Below the pieces are notes generated by a model, which saw nothing but the letters and a program-made list of their open reading frames with translations, was not told the DNA's origin and made no database searches. A DNA stretch of 11,730 nucleotides from Candidatus Kuenenbacteria bacterium CG10_big_fil_rev_8_21_14_0_10_36_11. GTDB taxonomy: Bacteria; Patescibacteriota; Patescibacteriia; UBA2196. Every line of letters begins with the position of its first letter. Within the stretch, counting starts at the first letter, position 1. Below are positions 7,288 to 11,730 of this stretch, piece by piece. The translations under genes and the position numbers were made by a program. The stretch lies in contig PFBP01000008.1 of assembly GCA_002778535.1 (NCBI GenBank), positions 1 through 11,730 on the forward strand, given 5' to 3'.

Positions 7288-7327
7288 CGCGGACTAACGC
7301 GGAATACCACACGGATTTACGCGGATA
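7288..7327 (-). repeat. CGCGGA-type tandem repeat across the tsaD stop codon
   Basis: Four degenerate units on + are CGCGGACTAA, CGCGGAATACCA, CACGGATTTA and CGCGGATAA. The tsaD stop (7317-7319) and its last two codons lie inside the array. The array also forms the tsaD-tsaE spacer. It is more G+C-rich than its surroundings. Confidence 0.75.
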
Positions 7328-8399
7328 ATTTTAAATTTGGTTCCGCCTTAACTCTTTTATAGTTATTCTTTTTTGTCATCCCAAATTTAATTTGGGATCC
7401 AATCATATAATAACCCGCCAAAGCAATCATAGCCGCGTTATCACCAGTGAATTTCATTTCTGGCATTAGAATTTTAATTTTTGGAAATTCAGTCCTGATT
7501 TTTTGCGCTAATGTCTGGCGCAATAATTGATTGGCAGCCACACCGCCGCCAAGTATGAATGTGCTGGGTTTAAATTTCTCAATGGCTGATAAAGTTTTGG
7601 CAATTAAAACATCAACGCATGCTTGTTCAAATGAAGCGCAGATATCTTGGATTGTTTGAGTTGATAATTTTTTCTGTCTTTTTAAATCTCGCACTAAATA
7701 TAACAGAGCAGTTTTTAAACCGGAAAAAGAAAAATTAAAATCATGGCTTTTTAGCATTGGTCTGGGTAAATTAAATTTTTTTGAATTGCCTTTAGCCGCG
7801 AGTTTGGCAATGATTGGCCCGCCTGGGTAACCGAGGTTTAAGATTTTGGCCGCTTTATCAAAAGCTTCGCCAACCGCGTCATCTAAAGTTTCGCCAATAA
7901 TTTTATTATTATTTTTTTTAATTAGCACAAGCATGGTGTGTCCGCCGGAAACAATTAAAGCCAGCACTGGAAATTTTATTTTAATTAATTTTCCATAATT
8001 TTGATTTTTATTCAGCAAAGCTGAATAAATGTGGCCTTCTAAATGATTAACTAAAAATAATGGCTTATTAAGCGTGAAAGCCAAAGTTTTGGCTGTTTCT
8101 ACACCAACTGTAAGAGAAGTAATAAGCCCTGGTCCTTGCGTCACTGCAATATAATTTATATTTTTTATTTTTTCTTTTAAATTTTTTCCAGGCAAACAAA
8201 TCACTGCTTTGTTAATCACAGGCATGATCATTTCTATTTGCTTTCTGGCTGCCACTTCGGGCACAATGCCGCCGTATTTGGCATGAATTTTAACCTGTGA
8301 AGAAATAATGTTTGAACGCAGATTAAAATAGCTGTTTTTAATTTCTAAAATTGCGGCCGCGGTCTCATCGCAAGAAGTTTCTATGGCTAAAATTCGCAT
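7317..8399 (-). CDS. tsaD: tRNA N6-adenosine threonylcarbamoyltransferase TsaD
   Basis: This 360-residue enzyme transfers the threonylcarbamoyl group to A37 of tRNA. The ASKHA-fold motifs are AIETSCDET at 5-13, HAKYGGIVPEVAARKQIE at 39-56, the metal pair H119 and H123 in NHLEGH, SGGHT at 151-155, DDAVGEAFDKAAK near 173, FSFSGLKTAL near 223, GGGVAAN near 284 and D320 in TGDNAAM. The usual length is about 330-345. The extra length is at the C terminus, where residues 334-343 (GSQIKFGMTK) are encoded by a palindromic repeat and the final two residues by a CGCGGA repeat. The catalytic core should be unaffected. It is the first gene of a likely tsaD-tsaE operon, with a promoter that touches its ATG. 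Confidence 0.98.
   Translation of the reverse strand: MRILAIETSCDETAAAILEIKNSYFNLRSNIISSQVKIHAKYGGIVPEVAARKQIEMIMPVINKAVICLPGKNLKEKIKNINYIAVTQGPGLITSLTVGVETAKTLAFTLNKPLFLVNHLEGHIYSALLNKNQNYGKLIKIKFPVLALIVSGGHTMLVLIKKNNNKIIGETLDDAVGEAFDKAAKILNLGYPGGPIIAKLAAKGNSKKFNLPRPMLKSHDFNFSFSGLKTALLYLVRDLKRQKKLSTQTIQDICASFEQACVDVLIAKTLSAIEKFKPSTFILGGGVAANQLLRQTLAQKIRTEFPKIKILMPEMKFTGDNAAMIALAGYYMIGSQIKFGMTKKNNYKRVKAEPNLKLSA
7375..7400. repeat. GTCATCCC/GGGATCC palindromic repeat inside tsaD
   Basis: The 10-nt arms ATCCCAAATT (7378-7387) and AATTTGGGAT (7389-7398) pair perfectly around one T. Flanking GTC and CC match the outer bases of the element at 4840-4866. On the coding strand it is read as GSQIKFGMT at the TsaD C terminus. 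Confidence 0.8.
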
Positions 8400-8406
8400 A
8401 TCAAAT

Positions 8407-8435
8407 ATTGTAGCTTAAAATTTGTTTTTTTTCAA
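8407..8435 (-). promoter_or_regulatory. tsaD promoter ending next to the start codon
   Basis: On the - strand, TTGAAA (8435-8430), a 17-nt spacer and TACAAT (8412-8407) match sigma-70 elements at 5 of 6 each. The -10 ends 7 nt before the ATG at 8399, which predicts a start at or 1 nt before the A. The terminator of the upstream gene lies just behind it, so this is the natural place for a promoter. Confidence 0.6.
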
Positions 8436-8441
8436 GAAAAC

Positions 8442-8474
8442 AAAAACATCCTCTGAAAGCGAGAAATGTTTTTT
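8442..8474 (-). terminator. rho-independent terminator of the SurA-N-like gene
   Basis: AAAAACAT (8442-8449) pairs with ATGTTTTT (8466-8473). An inner CTC/GAG pairing (8451-8453 with 8461-8463) extends the stem. On the - strand the right side continues into TTTTTGTTTTC, a suitable U-rich tail. Confidence 0.7.
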
Positions 8475-8495
8475 AGCTGTTATTAAAATTATATT

Positions 8496-9179
8496 TTAAT
8501 AGTTAATAAAATATTTTATGTTTGCCTGCGCGCGCAAAGAGGTAATTAGTGTTTGAGAAGCAGTGGCGAGTTTTTGTTGCTGGAGTTGTGTTTTGGCCTG
8601 GTTTTGATAGTTTGCTTCTTGGCCTGCTGGGATAGTAACGCCGCTGTCTTTGAGATATGTTTCTATTTCCGCGTCAGCCACTTGTATTTCATCAGCGAGT
8701 ATTTTTTCCAATTCTTTTTGCGTAATAATTTGTTTTTTTAAATCATCAAGACTCATATTTTGAGTAGCCAGCGCTTTGTCCAATGTTTCGCCTTGCGCTT
8801 TGAGCTGGTCTGCTATATTTTTTATTTCCGCATCAATCTCCTCGGCATTGACTAATGCTCCTTTTTTCTTAGCTTCTTCATCAATAAGTTTTTGAGTAAT
8901 CAATGATTCTAGGACATTTTTACCAGAGGCTTTTTCCAAGATATTGATAATTTCTAAACGACCAATAAGGGTTCCGTTAACTTTTGCGGCAATGAGTAAA
9001 TTTTTATATTGATAAGCTAAAAATCCTATGACCGCAATGACAATTATGGATAGCGCAATAAGAGCTGTTTTTTTATTAAATTTTTTTAAGAAAGAAAGCT
9101 TGGCTTTTGGCGCTTCTGGCAATGGAGAAGCCGACACCTTCGTTTCCTGTTTTGTGATTTCTTCAATTTGATTGTCCAT
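8496..9179 (-). CDS. membrane-anchored SurA N-terminal domain-like protein
   Basis: This 227-residue protein has a cytoplasmic acidic and proline-containing N terminus (1-36), a single hydrophobic anchor at about 38-57 and an extracytoplasmic helical region. After the anchor, AAKVNGTLIGRLEIIN and then LESLITQKLIDEEAKKKG followed by NAEEIDAEI match the chaperone-type N-terminal domain of SurA/PrsA foldases. The parvulin isomerase domain that normally follows is absent and the protein ends with a glutamine-rich helix. It may therefore act as a chaperone only. It lies 47 nt downstream of tRNA-Glu on the same strand without a convincing promoter between them, so a shared transcript is possible. 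The family assignment is good at domain level; the substrate is unknown. Confidence 0.85.
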   Translation of the reverse strand: MDNQIEEITKQETKVSASPLPEAPKAKLSFLKKFNKKTALIALSIIVIAVIGFLAYQYKNLLIAAKVNGTLIGRLEIINILEKASGKNVLESLITQKLIDEEAKKKGALVNAEEIDAEIKNIADQLKAQGETLDKALATQNMSLDDLKKQIITQKELEKILADEIQVADAEIETYLKDSGVTIPAGQEANYQNQAKTQLQQQKLATASQTLITSLRAQANIKYFINY

Positions 9180-9226
9180 AAAATTTGATGTTAATTTTTA
9201 GTTTGTAATATGAATAATATTTTAAT

Positions 9227-9298
9227 TAGTCCCTAGGGGAATTGAACCCCTGTTGCCAGGATGAAAACCTGGTGTCCTAACCACTAGACGAAGGGACC
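9227..9298 (-). tRNA. tRNA-Glu (anticodon UUC)
   Basis: On the - strand the acceptor arms GGTCCCT and AGGGACT pair (the first pair is G-T), with discriminator A at 9227. The D arm contains GTCTAGTGGTTAGGAC, the anticodon stem CCAGG/CCTGG encloses loop TTTTCAT (anticodon TTC), and the T arm is AGGGG-TTCAATT-CCCCT. The length is 72 nt. CCA is not encoded, so it must be added by a nucleotidyltransferase. Confidence 0.97.
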
Positions 9299-9316
9299 TT
9301 GTTAAAATCAAAATTA

Positions 9317-9337
9317 CTAATGTCTAATTTCTAATTT
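9317..9337. repeat. heptamer tandem repeat upstream of tRNA-Glu
   Basis: On + the units are CTAATGT, CTAATTT and CTAATTT, giving AAATTAG-type units on the strand of the tRNA. Period 7 matches the two arrays in polA. It would lie in the tRNA precursor leader if the promoter at 9362-9390 is used. Confidence 0.7.
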
Positions 9338-9361
9338 AATTATTTTTTAAACATATTTGAT

Positions 9362-9390
9362 AGTTTAGCAAGAGGTTTAAAATCGGTCAA
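9362..9390 (-). promoter_or_regulatory. possible promoter for tRNA-Glu
   Basis: On the - strand, TTGACC (9390-9385), a 17-nt spacer and TAAACT (9367-9362) resemble sigma-70 elements. The -35 sits just after the stop of the upstream membrane gene. It would give a leader of about 57 nt before the tRNA. The -10 match is only 4 of 6, so this is weak. Confidence 0.3.
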
Positions 9391-9393
9391 TGT

Positions 9394-9903
9394 TTAGATA
9401 ATATTTTTGACAGCTAAGCCAATAACTAAAATACCTATGAAATTTAAAATGTAAGATAAAGGAATAAAATATTTGATTTTAATTTTTGAAAGTCCTAAAA
9501 GCGAGACACCTAATTCATCTGGTAAAGGTGAAGCAATAATGACTGCCCCGAGAAAAGGCGTCAGCCAGTGAAAAAATTTTAAATGAAATATTTTTTTAAC
9601 TCTTTTTAAGCCAGTTGCTTCAATTAGATATTTAACATCTTCTGCAATATGATTTTTAACAAAGCGAAAAATTATTAAATCACCGACCAAGGCACCAAGT
9701 CCTGCGATTAAAGCAGTTTCCATGGTTTGATTGTTTTTGAAAAGTTCTGCTAAAACAACTATAGCTGGCGCAGCTGTGAAAATTGAAATAAAAAACATAC
9801 CGGCCAAAAACGCGCTTATAAATTTTATCCCTTGCGTGGCTGTTAAAAAATTATCTAAGATACCGTTTCTCACGAAAAAAATAGCAATGATAACACTAGC
9901 CAT
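9394..9903 (-). CDS. small polytopic membrane protein, possibly DedA/VTT-like
   Basis: This 169-residue protein has about four to five hydrophobic segments: about 1-10, 26-53, 63-78, 112-128 and 144-166. A glycine-rich GLGALVGDLIIFRFVKN segment and a later ASPLPDELGVSLLGLSKIK segment before the last helix recall the re-entrant and proline-containing parts of DedA/VTT membrane proteins. The resemblance is partial and from memory, so I leave the family open; a small transporter is also possible. The ATG at 9903 is preferred. The frame reaches a TTG at 9915, which would add only four residues. No Shine-Dalgarno sequence or clear promoter is visible. Downstream there is no terminator before tRNA-Glu. 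Confidence 0.75.
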   Translation of the reverse strand: MASVIIAIFFVRNGILDNFLTATQGIKFISAFLAGMFFISIFTAAPAIVVLAELFKNNQTMETALIAGLGALVGDLIIFRFVKNHIAEDVKYLIEATGLKRVKKIFHLKFFHWLTPFLGAVIIASPLPDELGVSLLGLSKIKIKYFIPLSYILNFIGILVIGLAVKNII

Positions 9904-9966
9904 GATTATTATCAAATTTTTGTATAAGTTTTTTTTCTATTTGGCATAAGTTTATTTTATCATTTT

Positions 9967-10012
9967 AAAAATCAAAAATCCAGACTGAACGCCGGATTTT
10001 TGGTTGATTTTT
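9967..10012 (-). terminator. rubrerythrin terminator built partly from heptamer units
   Basis: AAAATCC (9975-9981) pairs with GGATTTT (9994-10000), and AAAAATCA (9967-9974) can pair further with TGATTTTT (10005-10012) across a 4-nt bulge. On the - strand the stem is followed by a T-rich tail. The left arm is two heptamer units, AAAATCA and AAAATCC. The right end overlaps the rubrerythrin stop. Confidence 0.75.
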
Positions 10013-10568
10013 ATCTCACAATTTTTAACCCCATATACCAGCCTTGGGGTTTTTTGCATAATGGGCATTGGCCAGGCGCGCTTTTGCCTTTGTGAATGTA
10101 GCCGCAATTTAAACATTTCCATTCTATTTCTTCGTCGTTTTGAAAAAGTTTTCCTTGCTCCAAACGGTCAGCCAGAATCGTGTATCTTTCCGCATGTTTT
10201 TCTTCCACTTCGGAAATTTCTTGAAACAGATGAGCAATTTCTGTTTCGCCCTCTTGTTCTGCGACTTTTTTAAAATCAGGATACATGGTGCCGAATTCAT
10301 AAGTTTCGCCTTCAGCTGCGTGCCTTAAATTTTCTAAAGTTGTACCAAGCGGATTAATATCATATGTATTGGTCATTTCTGTTTTTTCAGTAAGTTTTTC
10401 TAATTCTTCCTGGGCATGTGCCCGTTCATTATCTGCTGTTTCCTCAAAAACCTGCGCAATCCATTCATAGCCTTCGGTTCTCGCAATTTCTGCGTAAAAA
10501 GTATATTTATTTCTGGCCATTGATTCGCCGGCAATGGCTTTGAGTAAATTAGCATTGGTTTGATTCAT
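10011..10568 (-). CDS. rbr: rubrerythrin (peroxide-reducing di-iron protein)
   Basis: This 185-residue protein is close to the usual 191 and has both domains. Residues 1-140 form the ferritin-like four-helix domain with di-iron ligands: E15 (GESMARNKY), E48xxH51 (ETADNERAH), E88 and E91 (EGETYEF) and E122xxH125 (EEKHAERY). Residues 149-180 are a rubredoxin-type domain with C152, C155, C168 and C171 (KCLNCGY and QCPLCKKPQGWY). Rubrerythrins reduce hydrogen peroxide with electrons passed through the rubredoxin iron, mainly in anaerobes, which fits the inferred lifestyle. The electron donor is not in the window. A GTAAGG palindrome lies 11 nt before the ATG, and TACAAT at its edge could be a -10, but I see no matching -35 or PerR-like box. 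Confidence 0.97.
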   Translation of the reverse strand: MNQTNANLLKAIAGESMARNKYTFYAEIARTEGYEWIAQVFEETADNERAHAQEELEKLTEKTEMTNTYDINPLGTTLENLRHAAEGETYEFGTMYPDFKKVAEQEGETEIAHLFQEISEVEEKHAERYTILADRLEQGKLFQNDEEIEWKCLNCGYIHKGKSAPGQCPLCKKPQGWYMGLKIVR

Positions 10569-10579
10569 AAAATTTAATT

Positions 10580-10608
10580 GTAAGGACAGATTTTAAACCT
10601 GCCCTTAC
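10580..10608. repeat. GTAAGG/CCTTAC palindromic repeat before rubrerythrin
   Basis: The 14-nt arms at 10580-10593 and 10595-10608 surround one base. Transcribed from the - strand, the arms pair completely with two G-U wobbles; on + the same positions are A/C mismatches. It occupies the gap between the truncated membrane gene and rubrerythrin. It could be a mobile palindrome, a 5' leader hairpin or a terminator for the broken gene, though its T tail is poor. Confidence 0.8.
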
Positions 10609-10619
10609 CACATGATTAA

Positions 10620-10814
10620 TTATTTTAAAATTTGTATAGCTAAAATAATTATTACAAAAATTATTAACCAGCCCAGAGTGCAGAAAAATAATTTTAAAGC
10701 TTCTTTTTTCTGGTTTTCCATATACATTAAAACAGGCCTGCCTAAAATTAAAGCGCCAGTAATGGCCGCGGATAAAACAAAAAGGAGTAAAATAGAAATC
10801 GGTCCGAGAATAGT
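10620..10814 (-). pseudogene. 3' remnant of a small membrane protein gene cut by the IS
   Basis: Reading the - strand from the IS edge gives 64 codons then TAA (stop at 10620-10622): a segment starting TILGPISILLLFVLSAAITG, then ALILGRPVLMYMENQKKEAL, then KLFFCTLGWLIIFVIIILA and QILK. That is two clear transmembrane helices separated by a short charged loop, quite unlike the shadow frame on the same strand. There is no start codon and the frame hits a stop inside the IS repeat, so the 5' part has been separated by the insertion. The missing part would lie right of 11725, outside the window. The family is not certain; it resembles small two- or three-helix proteins of unknown function. Confidence 0.72.
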
Positions 10815-10815
10815 A

Positions 10816-10835
10816 TGAGATGGTTACAAAACTCA
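10816..10835 (+). repeat. IS left terminal inverted repeat
   Basis: TGAGATGGTTACAAAAC followed by TCA matches the reverse complement of the right end at 19 of 20 positions. It contains the TGA stop of the transposase. Confidence 0.9.
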
Positions 10836-11309
10836 CTTGCTTAACTTTTTAAGGTAATATTTGATAAACATTAAATGGTAGAATCCTTGGTAAGTGGAAG
10901 TTTTCTTTTCCATGAACCGGTCAATCCGGCGGTTGTTATTCAACCAGTTAAAGCTTCTTTCCACCTTCCATCTTTGCTGGCTGTATTTCCTTTCTCTTAA
11001 CTCCGCTTTGGTAATATTCTTTTGGTTGTTGCTTCGTCTAATTAAACAGGGTTTGATATTTCTTGTCCTTAATTCTTTTCTGAATTTAGCATCGTCGTAG
11101 CCCTTGTCAGCGCCTAATCTGGCCGGATGTCTGGTTTTGCCTCCCACAGTTATCCGTTTAACTGTCTTTAACGCGAATTTTTGGTCGTGATGATTGGCTC
11201 GACCGCAAGCGATGGCTAAAGGATTACCTTGGCCGTCAATCACAATAGTGCGTTTTAAGCCATTTATCTTGTGTTTCCCCGTATAACCGACATGTTTTTT
11301 ACCCCCTTT
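10833..11309 (-). CDS. IS5-family transposase, C-terminal frame (orfB)
   Basis: This frame is open from 11309 to the TGA at 10833 and carries the rest of the DDE domain. It starts with KGGKKHVGYTGKHKINGLK, then IVIDGQGNPLA. Next come the second catalytic Asp in LGADKGYDD and the catalytic Glu in RWKVERSFNWLNNNRRI. There is no ATG at its start; a GTG at 11243 exists, but starting there would discard conserved sequence and the first Asp, which sits in orfA. It should therefore be made as a fusion with orfA by a -1 frameshift, giving a protein of 275 residues with D110, D185 and E234. A broken transposase is the alternative, but both frames are otherwise clean. Confidence 0.9.
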   Translation of the reverse strand, partial: KGGKKHVGYTGKHKINGLKRTIVIDGQGNPLAIACGRANHHDQKFALKTVKRITVGGKTRHPARLGADKGYDDAKFRKELRTRNIKPCLIRRSNNQKNITKAELRERKYSQQRWKVERSFNWLNNNRRIDRFMEKKTSTYQGFYHLMFIKYYLKKLSK

Positions 11310-11659
11310 TTAGACTTGACATCGCTAGCGTCAAGGTAGGCATTGCGCCAATGAAGCAAGTTCTTTTTATCAGCCCGCTGTTTTAATTCTTCAAAGATTT
11401 TCTTTAATTTGCCATTGTTAACCCAGCGGATGAAGTGTCGGTAACAAGTTACATAAGATACTCCATAATCATGCGGCAAGTCACGCCAGCGACAACCAGT
11501 GGAAAGGACATAAAGCATGCCGTTCACCACCTCATAAAGGTCGGCTGGCGGCCGGCCGGTCTTGCGACGTTTCCGCCTGATTAAGGGTTCAATGAGTTGG
11601 AATTGTTTCACCGTTAGATCTGAAGGGTAAGGTTTTCGTTTTTGTTTTTGTGGTAGCAT
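11264..11659 (-). CDS. IS5-family transposase, N-terminal frame (orfA)
   Basis: This 131-residue frame carries the N-terminal DNA-binding part (DUF4096-like): LTVKQFQLIEPLI near 15, RRKTGRPPADLYEVVNGMLYV near 31 and STGCRWRDLPHDYG near 53, then helices to 100. The first catalytic Asp is D110 in AYLDASDVK. After KSKKG the zero frame runs on for about 13 unrelated residues and stops at 11264, while the conserved sequence continues in the -1 frame. The overlap with orfB is 11264-11309. Two slippery heptamers lie there. The ATG at 11659 is 66 nt inside the right end. Alone, orfA could act as a DNA-binding repressor, as in some other two-frame IS elements; that is inference. Confidence 0.9.
   Translation of the reverse strand: MLPQKQKRKPYPSDLTVKQFQLIEPLIRRKRRKTGRPPADLYEVVNGMLYVLSTGCRWRDLPHDYGVSYVTCYRHFIRWVNNGKLKKIFEELKQRADKKNLLHWRNAYLDASDVKSKKGVKNMSVIRGNTR
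11294..11309 (-). promoter_or_regulatory. -1 ribosomal frameshift site of the transposase
   Basis: On the - strand, zero-frame codons AAA AAG GGG GTA AAA AAC contain two slippery heptamers: A-AAG-GGG (11309-11303) and the canonical A-AAA-AAC (11300-11294). Both lie in the region where the two frames overlap, and a -1 slip at either joins orfA to conserved orfB sequence. Confidence 0.75.
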
Positions 11660-11705
11660 AAGAGCGCAAGGTTAATTGACTTTATGCCCTTATTTTACCA
11701 CAAAA

Positions 11706-11725
11706 TGGGTTTTGTAACCATCTCA
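11706..11725 (-). repeat. IS right terminal inverted repeat
   Basis: Read on the - strand it is TGAGATGGTTACAAAAC followed by CCA, the mate of 10816-10835. Only five bases of host sequence follow it in the window. Confidence 0.9.
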
Positions 11726-11730
11726 ATGTC

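Larger units (their letters stand above)
10816..11725 (-). mobile_element. IS5-family insertion sequence (about 910 bp)
   Basis: Terminal inverted repeats of 20 bp with one mismatch lie at 10816-10835 and 11706-11725; each begins TGAGATGGTTACAAAAC read inwards. They enclose a two-frame DDE transposase on the - strand that ends inside the left repeat. Its G+C content looks higher than its neighbours'. I see no clear target-site duplication: the flanks read AGTA on the left and ATGTC on the right, and only 5 bases of right flank are available. The exact end could differ by a base or two. Both ends and both frames are intact, so the element may be active. Confidence 0.9.

Noticed and set aside
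7284..7310. GTG start extending TsaE by nine residues
   Set aside because: The extra residues are encoded by the CGCGGA repeat and precede a good ATG (MKKY) from which the TsaE length is normal.
10569..10620. Riboswitch or PerR-type operator before rubrerythrin
   Set aside because: Only a single palindrome is present, with no PerR-like A+T-rich inverted repeat and no multi-helix fold that I could recognise.
10549..10836. 95-residue - strand ORF overlapping the rbr start and the IS edge
   Set aside because: Its sequence is low-quality and runs across the IS repeat and the palindrome. The other - strand frame at 10620-10814 gives two proper membrane helices, so this is a shadow.
11241..11243. 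Treating the second transposase frame as an independent gene starting at GTG
   Set aside because: It would lack the first catalytic Asp and the conserved segment just before it. A frameshifted fusion explains both frames.

Overview
The window is A+T-rich and densely coded, with short intergenic gaps and the standard bacterial code: TAA, TAG and TGA all end genes and tryptophan is TGG. Small membrane-anchored proteins of unclear family, a YifB/ComM-type ATPase, a short-gapped tsaD-tsaE pair, few Shine-Dalgarno sequences and many short interspersed repeats suggest a candidate phyla radiation (Patescibacteria) genome. That placement is inference. A full-length rubrerythrin fits an anaerobic or microaerobic life.

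Layout. On the + strand, 42-4789 holds polA (DNA polymerase I with both exonuclease domains intact), a membrane-anchored protein of DUF3352-like appearance and a solitary PIN-domain nuclease. These may form one operon ending at a hairpin terminator (4793-4827). On the - strand, 4880-6406 is a ComM/YifB ATPase. It is divergent from a small monocistronic basic protein at 6495-6803, and the two -35 boxes overlap. Next, all on the - strand, come tsaE and tsaD (t6A tRNA modification), a SurA-N-like membrane-anchored protein, tRNA-Glu(UUC), a small polytopic membrane protein and rubrerythrin. The right end (10816-11725) is a complete IS5-family insertion sequence with 20-bp inverted repeats. Its transposase is split over two frames joined by a likely -1 frameshift. 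The IS has cut off the 5' part of a small membrane-protein gene whose last 64 codons remain at 10620-10814.

Two themes stand out. First, three genes (polA, comM, tsaD) have sigma-70-like promoters whose -10 box ends only 6-8 nt before the ATG, so their mRNAs may be leaderless. Second, several unrelated short repeats sit at gene ends and inside genes: heptamer tandem arrays (two inside polA, one before the tRNA), a GTCATCCC/GGGATC palindrome (one copy inside the 3' end of tsaD, one between genes), a CGCGGA array across the tsaD stop codon and a GTAAGG/CCTTAC palindrome before rubrerythrin. At least three coding sequences appear to have absorbed repeat DNA.

I found no CRISPR array, prophage or obvious multi-gene novel system. 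The most novel material is the repeat-into-protein insertions, the leaderless-promoter pattern and the unrecognised 102-residue protein.
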